Made by a program: the position numbers and the translations under genes
The notes under the pieces: generated by a model
Seen by the model: the letters and a program-made list of their open reading frames with translations, nothing else
Database searches by the model: none
Told to the model about the DNA's origin: nothing
Source: Sphingomonas sp. BAUL-RG-20F-R05-02
Lineage (GTDB): Bacteria > Pseudomonadota > Alphaproteobacteria > Sphingomonadales > Sphingomonadaceae
Length of the DNA: 64,000 nucleotides
Direction: 5' to 3'
NCBI RefSeq assembly: GCF_022662305.1
Contig: NZ_JAKNQH010000005.1
Location: 310,001 to 374,000 of the forward strand
In this document: piece after piece, positions 31,955 to 41,887 of the stretch
How the letters are laid out: every line of letters starts with the position of its first letter
Numbering within the stretch: the first letter of the stretch is position 1

Positions 31955-34153
31955 GTGGCTGATTTCCTCCTAGAACTCCGCTCGGAAGAGATCCCGGCGC
32001 GTATGCAGGACAAGGCGCGGGATGATCTCGCGCGGTTGTTCGCGGCGGAACTGGCGAAGTCCGGGCTGCATACCGATGCGATCGTCACTTTCGCAACGCC
32101 GCGCCGGCTCGCGCTGATCGCGCGCGACCTGCCGGTGGCGACCGCCGCCGTCTCCGAGGTGACGAAGGGGCCGAAGACCAGCGCACCCCCGCAGGCGCTG
32201 GAAGGATTCCTGCGCAAGACCGGACTGACCCGCGAGCAGCTCGTCGAGCGTGACGGCGTGTTCTTCGCCGTCGTCGAACGCACCGGTCGCGCCACCGCCG
32301 AGGTGCTGGCCGAGGCGATCCCCGCCGTGATCCGCGCCTTCCCCTGGCCCAAGGCGATGCGCTGGGGTGCGGCGTCGCTTTCCACCGAGTCAATCCGCTG
32401 GGTGCGGCCGCTGCAAGGCATCGTGGCGCTGTTCGACGAAGACATCGTGCCATGCGAGATCGCCGGCGTCACGTCGGGCGCTCAGACGGTCGGCCATCGC
32501 TTCCACCATCCCGGCGTCATCACGATCGGCTCGGCAAGCGATTACGTCGAGAAGCTGCACGCCTGCCACGTCATCGTCGATCAGGACGAACGCCGCCAGA
32601 TCATCGCGCTTGGCGCGACGATGGCGGCGCGTAAGGCCGGCCTCGAACTGGTCCGCGACGAGGGGCTGCTGACCGAGAACGCCGGGCTGACCGAATGGCC
32701 GGTGCCGTTGCTCGGCCGCTTCGACGAAACCTTCCTCGCCGTGCCGCCCGAGGTGATCCAGCTTACCGCGCGGGTGAACCAGAAATATTTTGTGTGCCGC
32801 GATATGTCCGGCAATTTGGCGAACGCGTTTGTCTGCACCGCCAATATCGATGCGGTCGACGGCGGCGAGAAGATCGTCGAGGGCAACCAGAAGGTGCTCG
32901 CTGCGCGGTTGTCCGACGCAAAGTTCTTCTACGAGACCGACTTGAAGGTGCCGCTGGCGGATCAGGCGGCTAAGCTCGACCGCATCGTGTTTCACGAAAA
33001 GCTCGGTACGGTTGCCGACAAGGTGGAGCGCGTGGCGAAGCTGGCGGAATGGCTGGCGAGCGAAGGCATCGTTCCGGGCTGCGACCCGGCGCTCGCGCGG
33101 CGCGCGGCGGAACTGTGCAAGGCCGATCTCGTCACCGGCATGGTCGGCGAGTTTCCCGAACTGCAGGGCCTGATGGGCGGCTATTACGCCGCCGCGCAGG
33201 GCGAGCCGCCGGCAGTAGCCGAGGCGATCCGCGATCATTACAAGCCGGTCGGGCAGGGCGATGACGTGCCGACTGCGCCGGTTACTGTGGCGGTGTCGCT
33301 GGCGGACAAGCTGGATACTCTACGTGGGTTTTTCTTGATCGAGGAACTGCCGACTGGATCGAAAGACCCGTTCGCGCTTCGGCGCGCGGCATTGGGGGTC
33401 ATCCGTCTGATCGTCGCCAACGGCTTGCGCGGCAGCCTCGGTGTATGGCTGACTAAGGCGGTGGATTTGCATGTCGAGGCGTATCTGGCTGCGGCAAGTA
33501 TATCCTCGCCAAGTACACCGATGTATCTTGATGTCTCCGGCGACGTGCAGCGGCTGATGGCGAACGGCGAAGAACTGATCCGCTTCCCGGTCGCGGCAAA
33601 TGCACGAAGCTACGCGGGGTTGCGCGCGGCAGGACTACATCCCTCACCACCGATCGAGTTCTTCGCCGACCGCCTCAAAGTCCAGCAACGCGAAGCCGGA
33701 GTCCGCCACGACCTGATCGACGCGGTGTTCGCGCTTGGTGGCGAGGACGATCTCGTCCGCCTGCTCGCGCGTGTCCATGCGTTGCAGGCGTTCGTCGGCA
33801 CTGAGGATGGCGCCAACCTGCTCGCCGGGTACAAGCGTGCGGCGAACATCCTCAAGAAGGAGGGGTTCACCGGTTCCGATGCGGTGAGCGATTATACGCC
33901 CGAGGCGGCCGAGGCCGCGCTCATCGCCGCGCTCGACGCGGCCGAGCCAGCCGCCGACGATGCCGTCGCGCACGAGGATTTCGAGGCGGCAATGGCCGCG
34001 CTCGCCACGCTGCGTGCGCCGATCGACGCGTTTTTCGAAAGCGTGATCGTCAACGATCCCGATCCCGCCAAACGTACCGCACGGCTGGCGCTGCTCGCGC
34101 GGGTGCGTACGGCGGTGCACGGCGTGGCGGATTTCTCCCGGATCGAGGGCTGA
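31955..34153 (+). CDS. glyS: Glycine-tRNA ligase beta subunit
   Basis: A 732-residue beta chain that binds tRNA-Gly, with an HD-like core and a C-terminal anticodon-binding region. The start is MADFLLELRSEEIPARMQ, the standard family N-terminus, from GTG 31955. Later family segments are FPWPKAMRWG, VNQKYFVCRD, RLSDAKFFYETDL and DPFALRRAALGVIRL. It is 54 bases after glyQ and forms an operon with it. Confidence 0.96.
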   Translation: MADFLLELRSEEIPARMQDKARDDLARLFAAELAKSGLHTDAIVTFATPRRLALIARDLPVATAAVSEVTKGPKTSAPPQALEGFLRKTGLTREQLVERDGVFFAVVERTGRATAEVLAEAIPAVIRAFPWPKAMRWGAASLSTESIRWVRPLQGIVALFDEDIVPCEIAGVTSGAQTVGHRFHHPGVITIGSASDYVEKLHACHVIVDQDERRQIIALGATMAARKAGLELVRDEGLLTENAGLTEWPVPLLGRFDETFLAVPPEVIQLTARVNQKYFVCRDMSGNLANAFVCTANIDAVDGGEKIVEGNQKVLAARLSDAKFFYETDLKVPLADQAAKLDRIVFHEKLGTVADKVERVAKLAEWLASEGIVPGCDPALARRAAELCKADLVTGMVGEFPELQGLMGGYYAAAQGEPPAVAEAIRDHYKPVGQGDDVPTAPVTVAVSLADKLDTLRGFFLIEELPTGSKDPFALRRAALGVIRLIVANGLRGSLGVWLTKAVDLHVEAYLAAASISSPSTPMYLDVSGDVQRLMANGEELIRFPVAANARSYAGLRAAGLHPSPPIEFFADRLKVQQREAGVRHDLIDAVFALGGEDDLVRLLARVHALQAFVGTEDGANLLAGYKRAANILKKEGFTGSDAVSDYTPEAAEAALIAALDAAEPAADDAVAHEDFEAAMAALATLRAPIDAFFESVIVNDPDPAKRTARLALLARVRTAVHGVADFSRIEG

Positions 34154-34287
34154 TCGGCAGCCGGCGATTACTCCGACAAACCTCTCGGCGAGCGCAACCC
34201 ACTGGCCGACCGCCGTCCCGCTCGCGGCTTGAACAAAGCCGTGTTGCGTTGCACAAACCGGAAAACAACATCCACGGAGAAGACGAC

Positions 34288-36990
34288 ATGGCGAGCACCT
34301 TGGCCGAAGCATCGACTGCGACCGACCAGCGCTATGTCTACCGCTTCGGTGGCGGTGTTTCGGATGGCGGCAAGGGGGATCGCAACCTGCTTGGCGGTAA
34401 AGGCGCGAACCTTGCCGAGATGGCGTCGATCGGCCTGCCGGTGCCGCCGGGCTTCACCATCTCGACCGAAATGTGCACCCGCTATTACGACGAGGGCGGC
34501 CAGTTCCCGCCGTCGCTGCGCGACGAGGTGGCCGCCGGCATCGCGCATATCGAGGGCGTGACGGGCAAGATGTTCGGGGATGCTGGCGACCCGTTGCTGG
34601 TGTCGGTCCGCTCGGGCGCGCGGGCGTCGATGCCCGGCATGATGGATACCGTGCTCAACCTCGGTCTCAATGACGCGACCGTCGAGGGGCTTGCCGCCAC
34701 CTCCGGAGACGCGCGCTTCGCGTGGGACAGCTATCGTCGCTTCATCCAGATGTATTCGGACGTGGTGCTTGAACTCGATCACGGTGGGTTCGAGGAAGCG
34801 CTGGAGATCGCCAAGGAGGACAACGGCTATTTCCTCGACACCGACCTGACAACGCAAGATCTGCGCAAGCTGGTCGCCGAATATAAGGCGCTGGTCGAAC
34901 AGCAATGGGGCAAGCCATTCCCGCAGGATGTGCATGACCAGTTATGGGGTGCGGTCGGCGCGGTGTTCGGATCGTGGCAGTCGGAGCGCGCCAAGGTCTA
35001 TCGCCGGTTGAACGACATCCCCGCCGCCTGGGGCACCGCCGTCAACATCCAGGCGATGGTGTTCGGCAACATGGGCGAAACCTCGGCGACCGGCGTCGCC
35101 TTCACGCGTGATCCCGCCAAGGGTGACCGCGCCTATTACGGCGAATTCCTCATCAACGCGCAGGGCGAGGATGTTGTCGCCGGCATCCGCACCCCGCAAT
35201 ATCTGACCAAGGCCGCCAAGGATGCGGCCGGCGCCAAGCCCGCATCGATGGAGGAGGCGATGCCGGAGACCTTCACCGAACTCGCCAAGGTGTTCGACCT
35301 GCTCGAAACGCATTACCGCGACATGCAGGACATCGAATTCACCGTGCAGCAGGGCAAGCTGTGGATGCTCCAGACCCGCTCGGGCAAGCGCACCGCCAAG
35401 GCCGCGCTGAAGATCGCGGTCGAGATGGCGGAGGAAGGCCTCATCACCCGCGAGGAAGCGATCGCGCGCGTCGAGCCGCAGGCGCTCGACCAGTTGCTCC
35501 ACCCGACGCTTGACCCCAAGGCGACGCGCGACGTGCTGACCAAGGGGCTGCCCGCCTCGCCGGGCGCCGCCTCCGGCGCAGCGGTGTTCGACAGCGACAC
35601 CGCCGAGAAGCGCGCGGCGGCGGGTGACAGCGTGATCCTAATCCGCGTCGAAACGTCGCCAGAGGACATCCACGGCATGCACGCCGCCAAAGGCATCCTC
35701 ACCGCGCGCGGGGGCATGACCAGCCACGCGGCAGTGGTGGCGCGCGGCATGGGGCGGCCATGCGTGTCGGGTGCCGGCTCGATCGCGATCGACGCCAAGG
35801 CGCGCGTGATGCGGATCGGCGGCCGCGAGATCGCGGAGGGCGAGATCGTCACGATCGACGGCACCACCGGCGAGGTGATGGCGGGCGCGGTGCCGACGGT
35901 GCAACCCGAACTGTCGGGCGATTTCGGCACGCTGATGGGGTGGGCAGACGAAGTCCGCCGTCTCAAGGTGCGCGCCAACGCCGAGACGCCGCTCGACGCC
36001 AGGGTCGCGCGCGAATTCGGCGCGGAGGGCATCGGTCTCTGCCGTACCGAACATATGTTCTTCGATGCCGAGCGCATCACCAATGTCCGTCAGATGATCC
36101 TCGCCGAGAACGAGGCGGGCAGGCGATCGGCGCTGGAGAAGCTGCTGCCGGAACAGCGCAGCGACTTCGTGCAGTTGTTCGAGGTGATGGCGGGCCTGCC
36201 GGTAACGATCCGATTGCTCGATCCGCCGCTGCACGAGTTCCTGCCGCATCAGGAGGCTGAGTTTGCCGAGGTGGCATCGGCCGCTGGCATCGACATCGAC
36301 ACGCTCAAGCGCCGCGCGGCCGAGTTGCACGAGTTCAACCCGATGCTTGGTCATCGCGGTTGCCGGCTCGGCGTGACCTATCCCGAGATCTACGAGATGC
36401 AGGCGCGCGCCATCTTCGAGGCGGCGATCGAGGTTGCCGAGAAGTCGGGGGCAGCGCCGATCCCCGAGGTAATGATCCCGCTGGTCGGTACGCGCCGCGA
36501 GCTGGAACTGATGAAGATCGTGGTCGACAAGGCCGCGCAGGCGGTCTTTGCCGACAAGGGCCGCACGATCGAGTATCTTGTCGGCACGATGATCGAACTG
36601 CCACGCGCCGCGCTGATGGCGGGCGAGATCGCGGAGGTCGGTGAGTTCTTCTCGTTTGGCACCAACGATCTGACCCAAACGACTCTTGGCGTGTCGCGGG
36701 ACGACGCGGCCCGCTTCCTCAACACCTATGTCGAGCAAGGCATCTACGCCAAGGACCCGTTCGTCAGCCTTGATGTCGAAGGCGTCGGGCAATTGATCGA
36801 GCTGGCGGCCGAACGCGGTCGGGCGAGCCGACCCGGCATCAAACTTGGCATATGCGGCGAGCATGGCGGCGACCCGGCATCGATCGCCTTCTGCGAGCGA
36901 ACCGGGCTCGATTACGTCAGCGCCTCGCCATATCGCGTGCCGATCGCGCGGCTGGCGGCGGCGCAGGCGGCGCTTGCGGCTAAGGGGTGA
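34288..36990 (+). CDS. ppdK: Pyruvate, phosphate dikinase
   Basis: A 900-residue enzyme converting pyruvate, ATP and phosphate to PEP, AMP and pyrophosphate, reversibly. In order: an ATP-grasp domain (GGKGANLAEMASIGLPVPPGF; RSGARASMPGMMDTVLNLG), the swivelling phospho-His domain with ARGGMTSHAAVVARGMG, and the C-terminal PEP/pyruvate barrel with ICGEHGGDP carrying the catalytic Cys. The start is ATG 34288, with ACGGAG upstream. It is full length. It follows glyQS on the same strand after 134 bases and probably has its own promoter. Confidence 0.97.
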   Translation: MASTLAEASTATDQRYVYRFGGGVSDGGKGDRNLLGGKGANLAEMASIGLPVPPGFTISTEMCTRYYDEGGQFPPSLRDEVAAGIAHIEGVTGKMFGDAGDPLLVSVRSGARASMPGMMDTVLNLGLNDATVEGLAATSGDARFAWDSYRRFIQMYSDVVLELDHGGFEEALEIAKEDNGYFLDTDLTTQDLRKLVAEYKALVEQQWGKPFPQDVHDQLWGAVGAVFGSWQSERAKVYRRLNDIPAAWGTAVNIQAMVFGNMGETSATGVAFTRDPAKGDRAYYGEFLINAQGEDVVAGIRTPQYLTKAAKDAAGAKPASMEEAMPETFTELAKVFDLLETHYRDMQDIEFTVQQGKLWMLQTRSGKRTAKAALKIAVEMAEEGLITREEAIARVEPQALDQLLHPTLDPKATRDVLTKGLPASPGAASGAAVFDSDTAEKRAAAGDSVILIRVETSPEDIHGMHAAKGILTARGGMTSHAAVVARGMGRPCVSGAGSIAIDAKARVMRIGGREIAEGEIVTIDGTTGEVMAGAVPTVQPELSGDFGTLMGWADEVRRLKVRANAETPLDARVAREFGAEGIGLCRTEHMFFDAERITNVRQMILAENEAGRRSALEKLLPEQRSDFVQLFEVMAGLPVTIRLLDPPLHEFLPHQEAEFAEVASAAGIDIDTLKRRAAELHEFNPMLGHRGCRLGVTYPEIYEMQARAIFEAAIEVAEKSGAAPIPEVMIPLVGTRRELELMKIVVDKAAQAVFADKGRTIEYLVGTMIELPRAALMAGEIAEVGEFFSFGTNDLTQTTLGVSRDDAARFLNTYVEQGIYAKDPFVSLDVEGVGQLIELAAERGRASRPGIKLGICGEHGGDPASIAFCERTGLDYVSASPYRVPIARLAAAQAALAAKG

Positions 36991-36995
36991 GAGAC

Positions 36996-37020
36996 GGGCG
37001 GGCCGGTAGTCGGCTCGCCC
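36996..37020 (+). terminator. Possible terminator hairpin after ppdK
   Basis: GGGCGGGCCG (36996-37005) and CGGCTCGCCC (37011-37020) form a 10-bp stem with one G-U pair and a 5-base loop, six bases after the ppdK stop. There is no T-run, so it may be a weak or Rho-assisted terminator, or only an mRNA 3' protector. Confidence 0.35.
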
Positions 37021-37104
37021 GCGTCATTCGTGAACGAGACCGGCTGCCTGTCTCGGAGATTTGATGACCGCACGGTGCGGCCGCTGTGATCGCCTTGGCG
37101 GTGT

Positions 37105-37821
37105 TCAGCGGGGTGTGCGGGGGCGGTCTGCCCCGTCGCCTAGATCATCCACGCGCAACGCCGCGGCTTGCTGCCGCCATTGCCGGCCCGTGATATATCC
37201 AGCCGGTAACGCGAGCCTGAGTTCGAGTGCCATTTCGTCCTGATCGGACAAGTGCTCGATATCCGCGAAACGCGCGATGCCGAGTTCGGAAAGGCGCATC
37301 GCGAGCGCGGCATCAATGCCGTCGATCCGTGTCAGCGCGTCCTGCTCCGTCACGAAAGGCGTTTCGATCGTACCGACGCCGCTTGCAAGCTCCGGGAAGG
37401 CTTCGGCGATCGGCGGCGGTGCAGCCGTTTCGCCGGGCGTGAGCGGCGGGATGATGGGATCGCTCGGATCGCCATCCAGCGCAGACGCAGCGCTGTCGCC
37501 GTCGCGCATCGCCGGCTCCGCGGTTGCGACCGAAGGGGCAGCAGGTGCAGGCGTGGCAGCCCTGAACGTCGCGATGCGAGTCTCTGCTTCAGCGAGGCGG
37601 TCCACCATCGCCTGATGCGTTGCCTCCAGCGTCGCAGCGTGTCGTGCGAGCGTGTTCAGCCGGCTTTGCGATTGTGCGCGGAACGTCGCGAAGTCGCGCA
37701 TCAGCTTGCGCATACCTTCGCCGTCATTGACCGTGTTGGGATTGGTCGCGAACCCGAGCAACCAGGCCACCACCGCCACCGCGCAAAGAACGAGCAATTG
37801 CAACGGCGAAGTGAACAACAT
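37105..37821 (-). CDS. Membrane-anchored coiled-coil protein with helix-hairpin-helix-like end (238 aa)
   Basis: An N-terminal TM helix (LLVLCAVAVVAWLLGFA, about 9-25) is followed by a long helical, probably coiled-coil stretch with Arg/Ala/Glu heptads (about 45-90) and a Pro/Ala-rich linker (about 90-150). The C-terminal piece is DALTRIDGIDAALAMRLSELGIARFADIEHLSDQDE, read in two parts. It resembles the helix-hairpin-helix units (GID..LA..L...GI..FADI) found at the end of several ribosome- or DNA-linked proteins. It lies directly downstream of tadC on the same strand, with 111 bp between. The function is unknown. Confidence 0.75.
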   Translation of the reverse strand: MLFTSPLQLLVLCAVAVVAWLLGFATNPNTVNDGEGMRKLMRDFATFRAQSQSRLNTLARHAATLEATHQAMVDRLAEAETRIATFRAATPAPAAPSVATAEPAMRDGDSAASALDGDPSDPIIPPLTPGETAAPPPIAEAFPELASGVGTIETPFVTEQDALTRIDGIDAALAMRLSELGIARFADIEHLSDQDEMALELRLALPAGYITGRQWRQQAAALRVDDLGDGADRPRTPR

Positions 37822-37932
37822 ATACGCGAACCCTTAACGGAATGATTACCATTCCTGTGACGGCGGCATCCAAGGGTATCAAGCCCGCGCTGCCGTCGGC
37901 GTGCCCCGAAATCTGCGCCGCTTCGGGACTCG

Positions 37933-38931
37933 TCAGTGTCCTCCGTGGATGAACGCGTCCGAGATCGAACACGCCGCAGGGCCCAAAATCACCACGAACA
38001 AGGTCGGCAGGATAAACAGGATCAGCGGAATGGTCATGATCGCGGGCAGTCGCGCCGCCTTTTCTTCCGCGCGCATCATGCGTTCGTTACGGAACTCGGC
38101 GGACAGCACGCGCAGCGCCGAAGCGAGCGGTGTGCCGTATTTTTCCGTCTGAATCATCGTCGTAACCACGCCCTTCACCGCATCGAGCTTCACGCGCGAT
38201 GCGAGGTTTTCGAAGGCCTGGCGCCGCTCGGCCAAGAAACCGAGCTCGATGGCGGTCAGCGTGAACTCGTCACCCAATTCGGGGTAGGCCTTGCCGAGTT
38301 CGCGCGCTACTCGCCCAAACGCGGCGTCGACGGTGAGTCCCGCCTCGGCACAGATCACCAGCAGATCGAGCGCATCGGGCAAGCCCTTACGGATCGCGTC
38401 CGAACGCTTCTTGATTTTGTTGTTGAGGAACAGGTCGGGCGCCTTGTACGACAGGATGAAGCTGCCCGCGACGAGACCATAAGCCTTCAACGGCGACCAG
38501 GTCTGGAACGTGTCGGTGCCGTAAACGAGGTACAGCATAGGCCCGCCGCATATGATCGGCAGCACCAGCCGGCCGAAGATCACCGCGACGGCATATTCCT
38601 TTGACCGGATACCGGCCTGAAGAAGCTTGATCTGCGCCGCCTTGACCTGACTGTCTTGCAACATGCTGAGCGAGGTCAGGAACGCCTTGATCCGATCGGT
38701 CGTCTCGTTTTTGGTGACGAGCTTGGCGCGGCGCTTGGTGGAGGCGGTGATACCGGCCTTCAGCTGTTCGCGGCGATCGTTTAACGCTTTTACGCGCTTG
38801 GTCATCGGATCGTTGACGGTCGTCGCCGCATAGATGGCAAGCAGCACCGCGAGCGCCGCCACGGCCGCGAGCAACGTCGCGACGGCGAAGACATCGATCC
38901 CTAGGATCTTTGGTCCGGCTGTAGAGCCCAT
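37933..38931 (-). CDS. tadC: Tad/Flp pilus inner-membrane platform protein TadC
   Basis: A 332-residue type II secretion F-family protein. It has an N-terminal helix (VFAVATLLAAVAALAVLLAIYA), two central helices and a C-terminal pair (IPLILFILPTLFVVILGP). The cytoplasmic T2SSF domain includes PDALDLLVICAEAGLTVDAAFGR and LASALRVLSAEFRNERMMRAEEKA. With TadB it forms the platform that would be driven by the CpaF/TadA ATPase. It is the last gene of the cpa/tad run. Confidence 0.92.
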   Translation of the reverse strand: MGSTAGPKILGIDVFAVATLLAAVAALAVLLAIYAATTVNDPMTKRVKALNDRREQLKAGITASTKRRAKLVTKNETTDRIKAFLTSLSMLQDSQVKAAQIKLLQAGIRSKEYAVAVIFGRLVLPIICGGPMLYLVYGTDTFQTWSPLKAYGLVAGSFILSYKAPDLFLNNKIKKRSDAIRKGLPDALDLLVICAEAGLTVDAAFGRVARELGKAYPELGDEFTLTAIELGFLAERRQAFENLASRVKLDAVKGVVTTMIQTEKYGTPLASALRVLSAEFRNERMMRAEEKAARLPAIMTIPLILFILPTLFVVILGPAACSISDAFIHGGH

Positions 38932-38952
38932 GATCGTCCCGCTCGCCTCTGG

Positions 38953-39927
38953 TTAGATTTCGAAATTGACCATCTTGGCCATGATGAACGCGCCGATACC
39001 CATCCACAGCAAGCCGCCGAGGCCAGCCACCATCAGCCGCTGATCGACGAAGAAGTTCTGCATGTATGTCGCGTTGATCATCCAGATCATCGAGAACACG
39101 ATGAACGGCAGTGAACCGACGATATAGGCCGACGCCTTGGATTCGGACGACATCGCCTTGATCTTGAGCTTCATCTGGCCGCGCATGCGCAGCACCGTAG
39201 CGAGGTTGGAGAGCGTCTCGGCAAGGTTGCCGCCGGTCTCGCGCTGGATCGCGATTGTGATGCAGAAGAACTGGAATTCAGGCGTGCCGAGACGGTCTGC
39301 GGTGTCTTGCAGCGCCGCATCCAGCGTGCGCCCGATGCGCATCTTGTCGGTGATCGAGCGAAACTCCACGCCGATCGGCCCGTCGACTTCTTGTCCCACC
39401 ACGCCGATCGTCTCGGTGATCGGCAGCCCGGAGCGCAGGCCGCGCACCAGCAGCTCGATCGCGTCCGGGAACTTGGCGGTGAACTTGCCGATCCGCCGTT
39501 TGATGAAGAACCCCACCGCCATATGCGGAATGCCGGCACCCATCGCCACGCCGAGCAGGATCGACAGCGCCAGCGGCATGTGCAGGATCATCAGCACCAG
39601 CGCCACCACCACCGCGCAGCCGAGCGTGGCCATGCCGTACTTGCCGACCGTCCACGGCTTACCGGTCATCGCCAACCGCTTCTTGAGCAGCGCGGGGCGC
39701 GGCAGGAAGCGCATTGCCGCCGCGTCCATCTTGTTGCCGCGCGATGCGGCAACACGGCGAGCCTGTACGGCCGCGAGTGCGGAGGCGGATTCGCTATGCC
39801 GCTCACGCACGGACGACAGTCGCCGCGCGCGCGCGCGGTCAGGCGAGGGGCCGGCGAACGCGAACACCACCAGCGCCAGCGTGCCGAGCGCACCAATGCT
39901 GATAAAAATGAGCGACATCATATCCAT
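38953..39927 (-). CDS. tadB: Tad/Flp pilus inner-membrane platform protein TadB
   Basis: A 324-residue T2SSF-domain protein with an N-terminal TM helix, a soluble stretch, two helices (YGMATLGCAVVVALVLMIL; LALSILLGVAMGAGIPHM) and C-terminal helices. The core has FPDAIELLVRGLRSGLPITETI and IAIQRETGGNLAETLSNLATVLR, typical of TadB. It partners TadC, 21 bases downstream. The cpaE stop is only 36 bases upstream, in the position where cpaF/tadA is usually found. Confidence 0.92.
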   Translation of the reverse strand: MDMMSLIFISIGALGTLALVVFAFAGPSPDRARARRLSSVRERHSESASALAAVQARRVAASRGNKMDAAAMRFLPRPALLKKRLAMTGKPWTVGKYGMATLGCAVVVALVLMILHMPLALSILLGVAMGAGIPHMAVGFFIKRRIGKFTAKFPDAIELLVRGLRSGLPITETIGVVGQEVDGPIGVEFRSITDKMRIGRTLDAALQDTADRLGTPEFQFFCITIAIQRETGGNLAETLSNLATVLRMRGQMKLKIKAMSSESKASAYIVGSLPFIVFSMIWMINATYMQNFFVDQRLMVAGLGGLLWMGIGAFIMAKMVNFEI

Positions 39928-39963
39928 CGCGGTTTCAATCGTTCCGTAGGGTCGGGGACGAGA

Positions 39964-41253
39964 TCACTTCTTCTTGAGCGCGCGCTTGGGCATCATCGCC
40001 TTGAGATCACCAAACTTGCCGAGCAGCGATTGCCCCTTGAGCTTCTTCTTGCCGCCGGGCGCAACCACCCCTTCGGCATCGCCGACGGACATGATCTGCG
40101 TTGCAATCTCGGTCAGCGGGACCACCGTTTTCGAGACCTTGCCCGCTTCGGCGACGGTCTTACCCAGCTTCGCGGCCTGCGCGGCAAGCTTCTGGTCGAG
40201 CGGTACGAAATAGTCGATTTTCCGCTCGATCGACCCTTCGAAATCCTTGCGGCTGATTTCCAGCATGGCGGCAGGCAGAACCTTGTTGGCGACGACGACG
40301 ATTTGCGTCATCGGCGCGTTCGATTTAAGCCACGACAGCAGCCGGATCGTGTCACGCGCCGCTGCCAGCGTCATTTCGGTGACGATCACCGCGACCTGAA
40401 GCTCGGAGACAAGGTGCGGATGCTGTACCAGCATCCCACGCGGCAGATCGACGATCGTGCATTCGAAGGCGACGCGCATTTCCTCCTGCAACTGGTAGAA
40501 GGCGGCGCCGTCCGTCATGATCGGTGCGTTGATCGGCGCTTCGGCCGATAGCACCGACAGGTTCTCGCCCGCCTTCACCATCGCACGTTCGATGAACAGG
40601 CCGTCGATGCGGCTGGGGTTCTCTATTGCGTCGGTCAAGCCGCGGCCGGGCTCGAGATCAAGCGCGAGCGCGCCCGTCCCGAAGTGCACGTCGAGATCAA
40701 GGATTGCGGTGTTGCGGGGGCCACGCTGGCTGATCAGCCACGCAACCGACGTGGCGATCGTCGATGCCCCGACACCACCGCGTGCGCCGATGAACGCGGT
40801 CGCGCAATGCGGGCGCTCGCCGGTGTCCTCGGTCACTTTGGGTGCGTTGAACACCGCCTGCGCGTGCGTTAGCGCCTCGCGCAGCACCGCTGGATTGAGC
40901 GGCTTCAACAGATAATCCTGAATCCCGCTGACGATGAGATCGCGGTATAGCCGCACATCGTTGACCTGACCGGCGGCGATGACGACGGTTCCGGGTTCGC
41001 ACACCTCGGCAAGCGCGTTGATGTCGTTCAGCGGATCACCGCTCTCTGACAGATCGACCAGCAGGATCTGCGGGCTGGCGGACACCGACAACGACTGAAC
41101 CGCGTTGCGTAGTCCGCCCTTGTTCACCTTCTCGGGCGGCCATCCCATCTCTGCGGCAACACCGCGGATCGCATCGGCGGTGGTTTCGTCGCACACATAG
41201 GCGACGAAGGGATCACGCAGCCCGATCTTGCTCATGTTGAAGGGGGCGTTCAT
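39964..41253 (-). CDS. cpaE: Pilus assembly ATPase-like protein CpaE/TadZ
   Basis: A 429-residue protein with a receiver-like N-terminal domain (about 10-125; ILLVDLSESGDPLNDI) and a MinD/ParA-type ATPase domain. The P-loop reads IGARGGVGASTIATS: the signature Lys of the MinD KGG motif is Arg, and the canonical P-loop Lys is Ala. A switch region VDLPRGML follows. A Lys-rich tail ends KKKLKGQS...KRALKKK. CpaE/TadZ places the pilus machine at the pole. Its start overlaps the stop of cpaD by 4 bases. Confidence 0.92.
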   Translation of the reverse strand: MNAPFNMSKIGLRDPFVAYVCDETTADAIRGVAAEMGWPPEKVNKGGLRNAVQSLSVSASPQILLVDLSESGDPLNDINALAEVCEPGTVVIAAGQVNDVRLYRDLIVSGIQDYLLKPLNPAVLREALTHAQAVFNAPKVTEDTGERPHCATAFIGARGGVGASTIATSVAWLISQRGPRNTAILDLDVHFGTGALALDLEPGRGLTDAIENPSRIDGLFIERAMVKAGENLSVLSAEAPINAPIMTDGAAFYQLQEEMRVAFECTIVDLPRGMLVQHPHLVSELQVAVIVTEMTLAAARDTIRLLSWLKSNAPMTQIVVVANKVLPAAMLEISRKDFEGSIERKIDYFVPLDQKLAAQAAKLGKTVAEAGKVSKTVVPLTEIATQIMSVGDAEGVVAPGGKKKLKGQSLLGKFGDLKAMMPKRALKKK

Positions 41254-41864
41254 TTCGAGCTGGCTCCCTTGAGGCCGCCGGCACCAGTCGGCGCGGCTTT
41301 GCGGAACGTGTCGATCGCCTTGCTCGCGGCGAACGTATCGGTCATGCCGCTACCCGACTGACCACGCACCAGATCCATCGGATTGGCGACCATTGCGGCG
41401 AGGTTGGAGTTGATTGCACAACCCTGATTCGATCCGGTCTGATTTTCGTAGTTGGGTTGGCTGACGCGGCTGAAATCGGGGCAGCCCGGGACGGTCGCCT
41501 TCATCCGGCTTACCACGACGCGAAGCATGCCGGGTGCCGGAGGAGCATCCGTCATCGGCGCATCGTCCGAGAGCAATAGGCCATAGCGAGCAACCTGTGT
41601 CGCGACCTGGTCGTGCGCTGCTGGCGCGTAGCCGTTGGGATCGTCGATCGCGACATGATCGCCGTAGCCGAGCCGCAGCGCCGCCATCCACCCGGCCAGC
41701 CGCTGCGCCTCACCGGGTGCGAGGCCGCTGCGAGTCGTCGCCACGTCGAACACGTAGTCGTTGCGCGATACCACGGGCTGGTGAACCGACTCTAGGCCGC
41801 GGTTCTGGGTGCCCGTGCATGCTGCGGCGGTGAGCGCCGCAATCAGGATCCATTGTTTGCGCAT
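41250..41864 (-). CDS. cpaD: Pilus assembly protein CpaD
   Basis: A 204-residue lipoprotein: signal MRKQWILIAALTAAAC (lipobox AAAC, Cys16), then a mature domain with VVSRNDYVFDVATTRSGLAPGE and GCPDFSRVSQPNYENQTGSNQGCAINSNLAAMVANPMDL, read in parts. The last segment (GC..NLA.MV..P.DL) is the hallmark of the CpaD family, which assists secretin in the outer membrane. ATG 41864 is chosen since it gives the signal sequence; an upstream in-frame ATG at 41888 does not. Confidence 0.9.
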   Translation of the reverse strand: MRKQWILIAALTAAACTGTQNRGLESVHQPVVSRNDYVFDVATTRSGLAPGEAQRLAGWMAALRLGYGDHVAIDDPNGYAPAAHDQVATQVARYGLLLSDDAPMTDAPPAPGMLRVVVSRMKATVPGCPDFSRVSQPNYENQTGSNQGCAINSNLAAMVANPMDLVRGQSGSGMTDTFAASKAIDTFRKAAPTGAGGLKGASSK

Positions 41865-41887
41865 GGCGAAATCCTTGCGAATAAACA

